Positions 12,689 to 25,180 are shown, numbered from the stretch's first letter. The stretch: 64,000 nt of DNA from Brachypterus glaber (GCA_958510825.1 OY294048.1:10123589-10187588), one strand, 5' to 3'. Program-made: numbers and translations. The notes: generated by a model not told the origin, from the sequence alone.

Positions 12689-14079
12689 GAAACGAGGCTA
12701 TAAATAAAAACTGTTAAAACTGTGAAATGGCCGTGGATAAAGTATATTTCTTTGAATTGCGTTGGAACTGTCGCTCAGAAAATTTTTGGCTAAAAAATCG
12801 GAAAACAAGAATCTTAGAGCTACAAAATGCTTTTTTTTAAAGTCTCTACCACCATTTTTTACTGAGATACAGCTCGTCAAAAATCACCGAAAAATTCGGA
12901 ATTTTTTTCTGCTCCCTTAATTTTTGCGCGAAGTGTATTTTGCTTACTTATAATAACTATTAATCATTTGAGTTATTAGGCCACTCGCTAATCGATTATT
13001 GTCCCAAAGTTAACCCCTGATTAATAGAAATTATTATACGTTTGTTGAATAATATACGATTATAAATCTACTGTCAATTAACATAATTACCAAAAAAAAA
13101 AAAAAACGAAAAAAAACAACATAAAACTTTGAAATGTTTACATATTATGTTTTTTCGTTTCCAATACAATAGCACTGCTATTAAAGATAATTGTCGGCAT
13201 TATGCAGTCTTCATTTACGTGTTTTCACCCTATTTTATGCTCCAGTTATTCATAATATTCACTGCATAATAAATTCTTGCAGAATTCAAAACAGGTGGTT
13301 GTAATGTGTATATATATTTCAAAGACACAATGAAACAATTCAAATCCTCTTTTACTAAAACCGTTACCCTAACCAAATATCCGCATAATATGTTAAAACA
13401 ACACTAGTTGACACTCTTGTTGGAAGGGTTCCAGACTAGATTTTTTGGAAAATTTGGAAATTTGTAGATTATCTAGTCTAGAAACAAAAATCTGTTATCC
13501 TTGAATGATAAATTAAATACGACAAAAAATTACAACCCCCTCATTTCCTTCCTTGTTGAGGAATAAATAATTTTAGCATCGGCAACACCGCAATTTATGA
13601 TAAAGTTTTCATTATTACCAACACAAATTTTGATTGATATATTGATTTTACAGATCACAAATATGTGCTATACTTTTGTTTTCTGTTGTTTCCTGTAGGT
13701 ATGTCTGTCCGTTTGTCTGTCTATCTGCCTGTTCGGTAAATTTGTTACCACTATAACTTAAGAACGTTTTAAGCAAATTACTTTACATTTGGAACATAGG
13801 TTTATCCAAATTTGGATTTTTTTTTGAGCAAAAGTAGACCTACTTTATAGGTAATGAGTTATAACGTTAAAAGGGGGAAATAAGTTTTAAAAAAATCAAT
13901 CGGAGTATATGCTGTACTGATAAGTGAAAATACCCTAACCCCTCTTTTCTCTAATCTAAAATCGTGCTTATTGTTTGCTTTTTAATTTATAAAATATAAA
14001 TTATTTGTGGATTAATACGTTATAATTAAGAGGTATGTGTATTAAATATAAATTATATTCTCTCCCTAAATATCAATTC

Positions 14080-14245
14080 GTGATACTAGGTTAGGTACCG
14101 GTGCTTTTTTTTTCAAATTTTACTCATATAAATCCCAATTTTTGGAAAATTCAACTCCTGCTAAAGCAGTCGTTGCATTTTCGTCATTGGGATTAATATT
14201 CGTAAAATTTATGTAAAAAACCACCGATACCTAACCTAGTATCAC
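14080..14245. mobile_element. MITE, 166 bp
   Basis: GTGATACTAGGTTAGGTACC GGTG is inverted at the right end (ACCTAACCTAGTATCAC). Inner inverse AATCCCAAT / ATTGGGATT. Confidence 0.7.
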
Positions 14246-15740
14246 TTATGATATTACTCCTGACAAATTTATTTTGACGTATTAATATTATTATTAAAGT
14301 GACAATTTAAATAAACAGTGCGCCAATACTACTTGTTTAGTAATTTTAACCTTGCTCGCCAACATAAATTTAATTTTTTTTTAATCTTGCTTGCTAACAT
14401 AAATTTTAAAAACAAAACGGCAGCGAGTTTTATAAAAAAAATTGCGATATTAACTCATTGTTTGCACGGAAAAGTCAATACTCATGCATACATAAAACAA
14501 TACTCTGAAAATTATAAATAGAGTTTATTGTTTGGAAAAATACATTGTTGCAATATTCTCACAATATAACCTAAAACCCGTGGAATTTTTATTAATTTGA
14601 AATCTGCATGCATAACACACATAACATGTACATTTGTATCCGGTTGATTGCAGCCACTGACTATTTAAAATGCGTATATTATTTGGATTTTTAACAGGGC
14701 CGTAACTAGTGAACGAAGGGGTCTAAGCCCTTTGCCTTGATTTAAGGCTACTGAAAATTTTCTTTATAAAAAAAATAGTAAACCAAGTGAGTAAAAATTA
14801 AATAAATCTCATTATTCGGCTTTATCTTGAGCTTCAAATCTCTAAAAAAATTGCCTGCGGCGCTGTATGTATGTATCATGAAAAGATTGTAAACTGTTTT
14901 AGAATAATTTTCTTATAAAATTGTAATGTTTAAAAAATTATTTTCACAAATTTTCACGTATTAAAGATAATTAACAATAATGTAATCACAGACTCCCATC
15001 CAAGGGTCAGACTACATCCAAAAAATTTTATTTTAAAGGTTTTATAAAATAATTTACTTATATTAATTATTTAAAAATTTAAATATTTTTTTTTATTATC
15101 AAAAATATCGGCTGCGGCGTTTAACTTGTTTAAAAATTTGAGGTTACACACGTTAAAATTTTTAAAAGAATAAAAATAGGAAATATTTTTAAAATTCCGT
15201 TACCGTGTGATTTTTAATTTACTCTCTTGCTTGATGAAACAGACCATAATATTTGATCCAAAATTAATAGATTTAGTGACTTTCCAGATAAAAAATCTAA
15301 AACCAAATTTTATTTAAAAAATGGCAAAAGCTGTCAAAGTTTAACAAAAACTGGAGACAATACACAGAATTTAATGAAGAATCCAAATATGTCAACATAT
15401 ACAGGGTATTCCATTTAAAAATCAAAAATAGAGGTCCAAACTGGAAGAGAAAAACAAAATTACGTTAGGTGTTATAACTCAAAATATAGTCTGTGAATTT
15501 TATTCTTTGACCTCCAGCAATAAAAAAGGTGCGAGCCACCTTTAAAAAACACCCGCTAGATACAAATTTAATTCGGAAATTTCGAACTATAAACTACGTT
15601 AGAAAAATATAAAATGCAAAAAAGATTTTTTATTATCAGCAGAAATACTAAATATTAAGTCAAATATCACCGCGGAGAACCGACGCAGATTTTAGCACAA
15701 AGCTTATGTATATTTTATTCACAGTTTAAGATTTTTATTA

Positions 15741-15969
15741 TACAGGGTGATCCATAACTGGCATGCCAAAATTTAAGAGGTTATTCTAGATCCAAAAATA
15801 TGAAAAAAAGTTTCTATAAAGGTTGGTCCGGAAATGAGCCCTAAGGGAGCTACGGCCCTTCGAAGATGACGTATTGAATGGGGAACAAAAAAAAGCACCA
15901 ATAAAATTTTAATGCTGCAGGGTGATTCTTCATTTAAATTTCGGTACGCGAGTTCTGGAACAGGCTGTA
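15741..15969. mobile_element. short inverted-repeat element, ACAGGGTGATCC family, 229 bp
   Basis: Starts TACAGGGTGATCCATAACTG and ends TTCTGGAACAGGCTGTA. The sequence is close to the two ends of 6726-7462 joined, as an internal deletion derivative. The block GGTTGGTCCGGAAATGAGCC is intact. Confidence 0.72.
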
Positions 15970-17129
15970 TATCTTCTATCAAAGCGCAAAAGGTCGTATG
16001 TTAATTTTACTATATTTCTAAATAAAACACCACAATTCAGTAAGGTCTCTGAATAGAGTGGACATTAAACTTTACCCTGTGTAAAGTGTGAGGTTAAATA
16101 TCATTTCATTTAGGTTTCCTACAGTTTAGAAAAACACTTTGAGTGACGATATGAGTAATATATCACATTTTCTCATTTATTTTAAATTAAAGTTAAAATT
16201 TCTATTATGGCGATACAGTATTTTGAACTTTAAAATTATTAATAGATTTAAGAAAAATAAGCATAGAATATAAGACCGAATGTAATGACTTTGAATAATG
16301 TTACTAAAAATTAGTAATTAAAATTAAATATTTTTTCTGAAGTGCACCCATTATTCGAATTTGCACCCTATTATCTATTAACTATGAATCGTCTTTAAAT
16401 ACCACCAGATGGTACATCGACCTGCGATTTAGTTAATATTGTTAATATAAGCACTTTCGATGTATACGATTTAAATGGGTCAATCTAACCGACCATATAG
16501 TAATATAAATATAAGATAATTAGTAGTAAGGCATTTTGTAACATATCATTCTTTATCAAGGATACTATTATATTCTAAAGTGCGCCAAAACATGATTTTT
16601 TAAAAAATTTTTGACGTAAAGTCTGCTTCTTATTTCAAATATTTTTAATGTGTTAAAACAAATAAAAAATCTCTTTTCTACACACGGTCTGGTAGATTTT
16701 TTTTTTATTTGTAAAAATCATGTCCGAACATAATTTATTTTAAAATAAAACTTGTGGTCTTTGAAAGTCAAATAAAATCAGTTCGGCTCAGCACGCTCTG
16801 CAGATACACAACGGCTACCTAGCTAGGCCTTGGTCTGATTTCTAACAGTTAATTTATATTGTAAATGTAGTTTGCAATCAAGTCACACACCTAGCGGACA
16901 AGATAATCCTGTCACGTAGCAAATATTTGAATAACAATTTAATTAGACAATTAAGACAACTGCAATCTTGATTGTCATGTCCCAAAAATGCACATCTAGC
17001 AATAAAACATCCCTAAAATATTATTATTTATACATAATATATTATAAGATGCATTAAATTCATTGGCAAGCAGTCTAACCATTTCACTTTTCCATTTAAA
17101 ATTTTAAGTTAAATCAACAAGTTCCGACC

Positions 17130-17269
17130 TATACTGCCCTACTACGCTAGAAAGCAGTAACTCCATTTGTCGCATAGGAACGTTTTCACGTCAACTCTGA
17201 TATAATATTTTGCAAACGCTGCTATGCGACAAATAGAGTTACTGCTTTCTAGCGTAGTATGGCAGTATA
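17130..17269. mobile_element. MITE, TATACTGCCC family, 140 bp
   Basis: Near-perfect 48-bp inverted repeats beginning TATACTGCCCTACTACGCTA and including AAGCAGTAACTCCATTTGTC. TA ends. Probably a young copy. Confidence 0.8.
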
Positions 17270-17430
17270 CCGATAAGCCAATAATAACCACGATCCTGAA
17301 ACAATGTATTCATCTGAATTTAACGGTTGTTTTATTTATTTACTGTAGTATTTTTATGCATAAATAAGGTAAAGCAAGAAACAAGGCGATACACTTTTCG
17401 TCGCAGAAAAACACTACACTCAGTTTAAAT

Positions 17431-17960
17431 AATTTTTTCTATTTTGCGACTCTTATAAGCTCATAATCACACGCATTTTGCGTGTTCTTATAGGCCCATA
17501 AGAGGTCTGTACTTTTTGTTCTTTTGGGTTGGCAACAGACCTGGCCTATCGCTTGACGTTTTCCGTGCAAATGTCAATGTCGCTTTAAAGTTTCATTTTC
17601 TATAAAATTTTGTGTTTACGTTATTTTTACCATGTTAAAATTATGGCTTGGTTAATTGCAGTAAAAAAGAGAAGAGATGACTATAAAATATATCAAAATA
17701 TCATTTTTTGTTAGAATTTTAAACATGGTGTAAACTGTAATGCAAATCCAAAACAAAAATCCCTAATTCAGTCATCAATTTAAATGTAAGTTGTTTTAAA
17801 TTTTAGAGCAAAATAGAAAAAATTGTATAAAGCACTGGTTTCATAACACGTTTTTAGCGCACTAGTACTTTAGAAAACTCGCCGCAAGCGGCCCGTTTTC
17901 TAAACTTGTACTCGTGCGCTAAAAACGTATGTTATGAAACTAGTACTTTAATATACTATT
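17431..17960 (+). mobile_element. 530-bp repeat ending in a CpG-cored hairpin, copy 1
   Basis: Begins with a hairpin (GCGACTCTTATAAGCTCATA ... TTCTTATAGGCCCATAAGAG) after TTTTTTCTATTTTGC. It has a short inverse TTTTGC repeat internally (GCAAAATAGAAAAAATTG at about 17808) and ends with a 103-bp hairpin at 17838-17940. Two other near-identical copies are present (18914-19459 and 57109-57637), so it has been mobile recently. No coding frame of note. The class is uncertain; see the finding on CpG-cored palindromes. Confidence 0.7.
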
Positions 17961-18913
17961 ACCACGTTCTGTGATAACTTCTATTCTTTTATTCATAAAT
18001 TAATCAAAAGTTGAATAAAAAAATGTTGGAAAGAATTCCTGAAAAAAAATACCTTTCACGACAAATATCTCGAAAGGTCTTTAGAAAAGTTGGCTAGGGT
18101 TCTGTAAAAATCGTGTAGATCAACTAGGAAGCATTATCAATAAAAACGTTCTTTAAGCCACTATATTATTATCTATCTAGATTTGGACACAACTTTCAGA
18201 TATACACTAATACATAGGTTTAACATCTAATATTCAAGCATTACAGGGTTGGTCAATTAAATGGATATTTTAATAGGAAAACTCTTTAGATTGTTAGTGA
18301 GACTAGTCTTGGAATTTTTGTTAAAAAGAGAAATTAAATTACTAAATATTATTTACTTTCTTAATCAGTTACAAATATATTTTTATCAATTTTAGTTTTA
18401 AGTAATTCGAGCTTAAAGCTTTATTTTTATAAATAAAAATGTTTAAAAAAAATCTACCGTTATTTTTATTTTTCCGGAAGGTTAAGAACTCTATTTATTT
18501 ATTATTTATCTACAGGTAAAACAATAAAATTTCTTTTTAAAACACAATATGTGTGTTCAATGGAGCTCAGCGAAAGGCAACGAATATCAGCTAAAACCAT
18601 TAACGCGTTCAACCGTCAACGTAAAGTGTCAAATTTCAGCTGTTTGCTGAGTTTCGCTGGCAGCCAAAAGGCATACTCGTCTTTGCCTTATATCAAGAAT
18701 TCCACTCAGATATCTGTCATGGTTCATGAATTCGAAAACGTGATTGGTTAAGATTAACAGTTAATTTGGGTAACTCTAAACCACTTATATTTTCTCAATA
18801 TACCGCTGAGGTCAAAAAGTCCGCGAAACTAGTACATATAACCTAAAAAAAGACTCAGCGACTTCTAGCTTTTTCAACTGCCATTGATTAAATTTAAAAA
18901 TTCGCCGTATTAT

Positions 18914-19459
18914 AATTTCTTTTTCTATTTTGCGACTCTTATAAGCTCATAATCACACGCATTTTGCGTGTTCTTATAGGCCCATAAGAGGTCTCTACTT
19001 TTTTTTCTTTTGGGTTGGCAACAGACAAAAGTCTATCTCTTGACGCTTGCCGTGCAATTGTGAATGTCGGTTTAAAGTCGTTTAAAGTTGAATTTTCTAC
19101 AAAATTTTGTGTTTAGGTTATGTTTTACCGTGTTAAAATTGTGGCTTGGTTACTTGCAGTAAAAAAGAGAAGAAATGACTATAAAATATATCAAAATAAT
19201 ATTCGTTCTTAGAATTTTAAACATGGCGAAAACTGTAATGACAATTCGAAACAAAAATCCCTAAATCAGTAATCAATTTAAATGTAAGATTTTTAAAATT
19301 TTAGAGCAAAATAGAAAAAATTGTATAAAGCACACGTTTCATAACACGTTTTTAGCGCACTAGTACTTTAGAAAACTCACCGCAAGCGGCTCGTTTTCTA
19401 AAATTGTACTCGTGCGCTAAAAACGTATGTTATGAAACTAGTACTTTAATATACTATTA
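18914..19459 (+). mobile_element. 530-bp repeat with CpG-cored hairpin, copy 2
   Basis: Same orientation and structure as the 17431 copy, about 1 kb away. The terminal hairpin is at 19336-19438 (GTTTCATAACACGTTTTTAG and inverse). It differs by a short internal duplication (GTTTAAAGTC). Confidence 0.7.
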
Positions 19460-19806
19460 GAGTTCTCGTCTTTTTTTTACAAATAAAAAAGCGTTTAATA
19501 TTCTCCTAGCTAAACTCAGCGTTAGTTATCTTTTGCTGACTTTCTCTGACTTCAATGAATTTAAAGTCCAAACCTTCATTCCTAGATTTTCATGTAATTA
19601 AATTAATAATTTTAATAATTTAAAAAATAAAAAATGACAATTTAAAGGATATTTAAGATAGAAATCGAAAAAAAACAATAGTTTCTCTTTTTTATACTTT
19701 TCTAAAACATCAACACTAACAATCTGGTTTAGCCTATTTAAAATACTCAAATTAAACTTATTATCTCAGTTAGTGAAGTGCAAACGGTAGCAGTAAAAGC
19801 TGTGCC

Positions 19807-20599
19807 ATGTAAGCATAGACAAAATAAACAAATAGATTGATTTTTGACCGTCTGCGCATACTTCTGCGTCCCGACTAAATGCGTCCTCCATTTTGATTCC
19901 AATTGTCCAACATAAAGTAAAAAAATATATATTTTATGTCGGTAACACTGTGTTGCGTTAGATAGGAATATTTTCTTTGTTAGAGATGTGTCTTTTCATT
20001 TCACTTCAGTAGTCAGTAAAAGTTTCTTTTTGTCGTTGTTTTGTTTCCACAGTTTGTTATATATGTAAAAACTAAATCAATATGTTATACTACACAGATA
20101 TTTATTTATTTTTACCAGTAATTTAAATATAAAAATATAATTCTTCGCACACACCTCTAACATATTCGTGCAACAGGTTAACATAACTAATTTATGTATG
20201 TTTTGAGTTTGTTTTCTAGGTTTTTCTGTTATTTTTTCTACGCGTTTGGTGTTTTGTGCTAGAAGGGTGAACATTTTATTTTATTATAGACTATATAATA
20301 GCGTTTTTGAACTTTTAAAGTCTTTCTGTGTTTTTTGTATATTTTATAGTGCTTTTTCAAAGAACTAGTAAATTCTTTGCAATGACGTGTTTTATAAAAA
20401 GTTGTAGAAACATAAAACGACTGCTACCTGCAGACAGCAGTATCATATTTTTTAGGTAAGTTTGATTTTTTTTAATATAACATAAGAAAACATTAAAAAG
20501 TAAGGTTATGACGTAACTTCCGATCAAAATGGAGGACTCTTAAATTTGTATATAACCTTGAGATGACAGCTCATCTATGTTCTTTGTCTATGCATGTAA
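19807..20599. mobile_element. inverted-repeat element, about 790 bp
   Basis: ATGTAAGCATAGACAAA and its inverse TTTGTCTATGCATGTAA mark the ends. CGTCCTCCATTTTGATT recurs inverted at about 20523-20540. No transposase found. Confidence 0.5.
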
Positions 20600-20625
20600 G
20601 GTAACTCAATCGGTTGTTGCTTTGT

Positions 20626-20855
20626 CTATACTCGTGTCAGCCGGAGAATGCGACTCTGACGACACAGCGCGCAAACTAAATACCACTCTGTAGGTTAATT
20701 CAAACTTATTTCTAAAGATGTAACAAATAATTTTTGTTTATATACATTTTCTATATAATAATTATGTATTAAGTCTTCAGTTTCAGTTATACTACAGTGC
20801 TTTTTAACTTACGCGCTGTGATGTCAGAGTCGCATTCAGAATGACACGAGTATAG
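20626..20855. mobile_element. MITE, 230 bp, GC-rich termini
   Basis: CTATACTCGTGTCA, GAATGCGACTCTGACGACAC and AGCGCGC are inverted at the right end. The interior is AT-rich. Confidence 0.72.
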
Positions 20856-21347
20856 TTGGTATTAGTGTGTTATGGTGGTTTGGGCGGTTTATACGAGAAT
20901 TTCCAGAACACATACCAGCTAACGACCAAAGCACTAGGCAAAGCACATAATAACTGATCGAATAGAACTAGTGCAATGCACGGTCTGTAATAATCTATCG
21001 CCACACTAGGTATTAGAATGATAATTTACCGCTTTACCAATTTCATATATGAAACGCTTTCACCAGTACCGTGCGTATCTAGCCTGATCTTTTGGCACAT
21101 TTAGAACTTTATGTAGCGGCTCTAACGCTGCAACTTCACAATTGAGGTGAAAGCTTAATGGTTCAACCAGACTAGGTAAGCTACAGACAATAGCGGCAAA
21201 ATGAAGTAAATAGCATTTACTGTAACACGTTGTATCGCTACTGACTGTTTCTTGCTTAGAGTGGTGAAGCCTTAATTCGACACATCCCCTATTAACAACA
21301 ACAAAATCATAAAAATTACGATGACACAAACGACCCCAGCGACAAAC

Positions 21348-21454
21348 CTGTAATTGCAATTTTTGCGGACCACTTGGATGTTCCATCTAAAACTGACTGT
21401 TTAACAGCTTTCATGTGACCTGAATGACTCTTATCTTCGATACCAAATACATCC
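21348..21454 (-). CDS. unc-13: unc-13 exon entering the C2B domain
   Basis: A 107-bp exon; a longer open frame across it in another reading frame is only a shadow. After acceptor AATATTTAG the minus strand reads G-GAT-GTA-TTT, completing Arg and giving RDVFGIEDK, then [20 protein letters not shown] and SAKIAIT, before a GTTTGT donor. This is the conserved lead-in and first beta strand of the Munc13 C2B domain (Ca2+/phosphoinositide-binding). It ends one base into a codon beginning G, as expected for the Val that follows IAIT. The donor is non-consensus at +3 and +4. The acceptor has little polypyrimidine, and a transposon-like terminus lies only 23 bp upstream. The rest of C2B was not found in the window. 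Confidence 0.93.
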
Positions 21455-21998
21455 CTAAATATTAATAATGTGTTATATACAAGGTCCGGTAAATGCGCAG
21501 CACAATATTTCTATTTTATAGGACTCCTTCGTAATATAATAGTAGTTAGCTTAAATGCTAAAAAAACTTGCGTGCCAAAATACAGCATTAAACCATCTTA
21601 AACTTTAAAAGTTGTATAGTATATTAAATTGGCCCCCACTAGGGTAACCAAATATAATTTTAAAATTCCGTTAACATTTTGAGAACATAATTACGTAGCA
21701 TGTAAACCAACTGCTTTTAAAATTTTAAGAATTACACTGTACGGTCATGACCGGTCAGTAGTTATTTCCTCAAATTTTCTTACTGCTAACATCTAAAAAT
21801 AACCTTAAATATCCCTACGCTTTAATATGTCAAACCCTTATCTACTCGATAAATGAATTTGGAAAACATTATAACTTAATTTTACGGTACGTATAACACA
21901 GTTCGGCTTTATTCACTTTTAGTCCGATTTTGGAAAACATTAAGTTTTCTTGTACAATGTATTTACTGTGAATGTAGATATAAATTTAAAACCAAATA

Positions 21999-22190
21999 TA
22001 CAGGGTGATCAGTAACTGCCATGCCCAAATTTAAGCGTTAATTCTACATCCAAAAATATGAAAAAAAGTTTTTATTAAGGGTGGTCCGGAAATGAGCCCT
22101 AAGGGAGCTACGGCCCTTTGAAGATGGCATATTAAATAGGGAACAAATAAGAGCATCAATAAAATTTTAATGCTGCAGGTTGATTGTTTT
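21999..22190. mobile_element. truncated ACAGGGTGATC-family element
   Basis: Left end TACAGGGTGATCAGTAACTG and the GGTGGTCCGGAAATGAGCCC block are present. The right end is missing and the SINE at 22191 begins there. It lies inside the larger element 21478-23568. Confidence 0.65.
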
Positions 22191-22406
22191 ATTTTTAACC
22201 TCGTACTATTCTACTTAATTAAGCATCCCCTAAGTCCAGGACTTGTGTGGGCTAGTAGTAGAGGGAACCGGCTTTAATTGACTTTCGAACCAATATATCT
22301 AGGGAGTACGCCTTCGCCAAATTTCAATTATTAATTAACTGAAATCGGCGCTAGTGAGGTTTGAACTCACGATCATTAGCTCAGTGTCAATGCTATATCG
22401 ATGCCT
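22191..22406 (-). mobile_element. tRNA-derived SINE, 5'-truncated, head type B
   Basis: Reverse-strand copy of the same body family. The B-box part GAGTTCAAACCTCACTAGCG is present, but the first part of the tRNA-like head is missing. Its 3' end abuts the broken end of an ACAGGGTGATC-type element (21999-22190), so it inserted into or beside that element. Confidence 0.78.
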
Positions 22407-24151
22407 TATTATCTGTATGTATTGGATAAAATATTTTTTTCATTTTTCTTAAAACTGTACTTGATTTACATTGTTTCCAATATTCCAATATCTTTTGCTC
22501 AACATAATAACATAGTAAAAATCATACTTTGCAGTATCGCTTAACATCTTGTAACTAAAGTCGTATTAAAGATACAACTCCTTTGCGAAACAACTTTACA
22601 CTACGAGTATTTAATAACGCTTTGACATAGAGACTTGAAGTTTGACGAAAGGTTTGGTCAACATTTAGAGCTTCTATGTTAACGCATTTTTAAAATATCG
22701 TAGTATAAAGTTTATTTTAAAAGGACTTGGAATTTTGCACAGACTATAATTGTCTTTCTTTAAAGCAAGAATATTTAAAGAAAAATTTTAAATATAGGAG
22801 ATTTATAGCTTGGTTTATATAAAACAACGTCTCAAATTTAGTGTAAAATAGCAAGACTGGATTATCCAGTACAAAAGGACTGTAAAATAAATTTTTAAAT
22901 ATACCTATACTAGGAATATACCGTGCGATTATAAAGTGCCGAACACTTTTTAAGGCAAAACTGGTATTACCGATGAGTAAAATGCAAGAAAGCTGTGTGC
23001 GTTTTACTGGCCACCGAGCTGTGGTACGTAGCAATCACATGGGCTTATCGCGCACAACTCTAACATAGGCGTGGCTTCAAACTAAGAGTATTTTCTTTTC
23101 AAACTGTTCGGAACTTTATAATTGCACTGTATTTTCTGCTAGTTAACACAGCAACCAAACTTTTTTTGTAAAGTAAATTTATAGTTCTAGATTTAAGGAA
23201 TCTTCTATAAAACAAGCTGCAATGATAAGCAAGTAGATCTATTGTATTGTATAGTTAAGATTTTACAGATATCTAAAAAGTAGACATGTAACGAAGAGGC
23301 AGAGTAAAAACATTTTATGTATAATAATCAAGAAGGGTAGTTAAATGTTAGTTATAGTAAGGAGTAGGGATGTTTAAGATTAGAAATCAATGTTGTACCT
23401 CGTGCAAACTTTGCAGGCAAACGTATGAAATATATTCTTTAATAAAAAAAAAGAATTAAATTATTAAAATATAAAAAAACATTAAAAACTAGATAGTTAA
23501 TTTTTTTCTGATAAAATTATTTACTTTAAAAAATAATTTTATATTTTATATATTTTCCGGACCTTGTATTATGCCTAGTTCATGTAATGCACAAATTTTG
23601 AACGCAAATAAATACCGAGAAATTTGTTTAAATTAACATTACTATGCTTGAGCAAATGTCAAAATATAACTATGTAATTTTAATATTATAATAATTGAGT
23701 CATGCTTATAAAAGCAGAAACCTGCGTAATTTCAGTTTTAGTCTGTTTTATTTTGTTTTATTGTAGAACTGTGACAATATATTGTATTTTTTTTAATTCC
23801 GCAAATAAGGTTCTTAACTAAACTGTAATTTCAAAAGCTGCAGTCATTTGATAACATCAAAAAAGCATATAGCTTTTTAAAGTAGTATAATAATAATAAT
23901 ACTTAAACTGAGAAAATGAATTTTATTACAACATGAAGAAAATAATTACTTGTTTATTGTGCAGTAAACCGAGTGTAGTGTTTTGTTTTCTATTCATGCT
24001 AAATTACTACGAAATTTATAGTTGTGGTAAATTTCTCTCTAGATTATATCTTCCTTTATTATTTTAAATAGTTTATTTTTATTTTTTTATTTGATGTTTA
24101 TTTAAGTAGTGTCGTGAAAAAGTACACTTTTTTGAAATTGTCCAGGCCGGT

Positions 24152-24350
24152 GGACAAAACGGGACAAAATTGGACAAAATTGGACAAAACTGGACAAAAT
24201 CAAAAATTATCCCTTAGACAGAACAAATATTTCTACTTCAACCTGGGGTCTGACTAGTCTAGTCTCTAGTAGACTAGATGTGCGTGTGCGCCCCCGCCGG
24301 CATATATAGTGCCCCGCCGCCAAATTTACGGCGCGGCGCAGAGCTCCGTC
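24152..24350. repeat. GGACAAAA 10-mer run followed by a GC-rich island
   Basis: Five tandem 10-mers of TGGACAAAA(A/C/T) at 24152-24200, then a GC-rich stretch at 24281-24350 containing CCCCCGCCGGCATATATAGT and a GCCGCCAAATTTACGGCGCG hairpin. It is the most GC-rich spot in the window outside exons. Function unknown; probably the end of an unidentified transposon. Confidence 0.5.
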
Positions 24351-24797
24351 TGGAAATAACTAAAATGGTTCATTTAATGAAGCTTTAAATGTGTTTTAAG
24401 ATTTTTCCTAAAAATGTCCTTCAAAAAAATAATTTTAGCAGGCGCAGCGCCACGCCATTTATTTTTCCAATTACGATCCGAAGTAACAGTCGAAGAGCTG
24501 GCGATTATTTTCATTAGGTTATTTTTTCCGGCTGAACTTATTATAATATAATACATAACTTATTATGTCTTTTAAATTTGATTTAAAAATTATATTTATA
24601 TTATATTAAGCTAGAAACTCCAAAAGCTGTGAAATAAGGTACCCTAAAAATCTATTTTTAACTTCTCGAGTCATATACATTATAATTATTACATTCAGAT
24701 TAAATTAGTTATTTACAAAGTTATCAACAATTATTCTGGGGCAAAGGGGTAAAAAATTCTTTAAAAGGTGCCTTTGAAAGGTTTAAATTTTTAAACA

Positions 24798-24933
24798 ATA
24801 GTATATTGTTTTACTAAAAGGAAAAGTGAAGCTTTTTTTACTAGTCTGTAGAATTTACGGACGACGCGAAGCGGAGTCCAGAATCTACAGATGAGTAAAA
24901 ATAGCACTTTTCCTCTGAGTGAAACATACTATT
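24798..24933. repeat. CpG-cored palindrome at the end of a Crypton-like remnant
   Basis: Imperfect palindrome AATAGTAT ... ATACTATT. The arms contain GGAAAAGTG, TAGTCTGTAGAATTTACGGA and their inverses; the core is GACGCGAAGCGGAGTC. It is followed about 250 bp later by a minus-strand recombinase-like N-terminus. The right partner of the terminus (TTGAAGAAAAATAATATTTT) is near 25424-25443. Confidence 0.55.
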
Positions 24934-25069
24934 TTTTCTTCAAGCATCCTATATATATTTTTTAAATATTAATTTTTGAATTTAATTTATTCAGTAATAA
25001 AGTATGTTTTTTATTAAAATAGGCCAATATCACCCTTTCGAAATAAACTTAAACCGTCCTTAGCTCATT

Positions 25070-25180
25070 TTAATTTTTTTTCGTATACTTTCGCGATTTC
25101 GATGTTAACTTGTCTAATGTAGCATTTGCAATTTCGGAGAGATTTGTAGGTGTATAAATCATATATTCTTCTTCAGTCAT
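25070..25180 (-). pseudogene. possible N-terminus of a Crypton-type tyrosine recombinase ORF
   Basis: A 36-codon frame starting at ATG and ending TAA, reading MTEEEYMIYTPTNLSEIANA then TLDKLTSKSRKYTKK. The pattern of a short acidic leader, a helix ending in Leu, then a KSRK/KSxxxY motif resembles the first residues of arthropod Crypton-like tyrosine-recombinase ORFs, as I remember them. No recombinase core (R...HxxR...Y) follows, so this would be a non-autonomous remnant. It lies between the CpG-cored palindrome at 24798 and a matching terminus near 25440. Confidence 0.35.

Larger units (their letters stand above)
1..21347 (-). other. unc-13: unc-13 intron (partial), transposon-rich
   Basis: Downstream intron of the last visible unc-13 exon. 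I searched both strands for the expected continuation of C2B (SDPYVTV, PVWNE, WDEDND type motifs) and found none. The stretch holds repeat families listed separately plus AT-rich DNA with many stop codons. Small, poorly conserved or alternative exons could be missed. Roughly 1-2440, 2700-3110, 5480-6725, 7470-8330, 9860-10340, 12690-14080 and 14250-15740 hold nothing I can name beyond low-complexity and decayed repeat sequence. Confidence 0.6.
21478..23568. mobile_element. possible 2.1-kb DNA element abutting an unc-13 splice acceptor
   Basis: TACAAGGTCCGGTAAA at the left and its inverse TTTTCCGGACCTTGTA at the right, flanked by TA. The interior contains the truncated 21999-22190 element, a SINE and a decayed MITE. 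No transposase. It is supported only by 14-15-bp termini, so either end could be coincidental. Confidence 0.45.

Noticed and set aside
18551..18751. 66-codon plus-strand open frame in a locally GC-richer stretch, checked as a possible C2B exon on either strand
   Set aside because: Neither strand gives any Munc13 motif, and there are no convincing splice sites; left as unexplained intron.
21060..21386. 108-codon minus-strand open frame that looks like a small gene
   Set aside because: Its upstream part overlaps, in another frame, the real unc-13 exon 21348-21454, whose conserved peptide, splice sites and phases all fit. The remainder is intron and matches nothing I know.
24374..24556. 60-codon minus-strand frame (ends KWRGAAPAKIIFLKD then IFRKNLKTH) that might be a transposase N-terminus
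   Set aside because: I cannot place it in a family, and no further transposase sequence follows; not reported as a gene.
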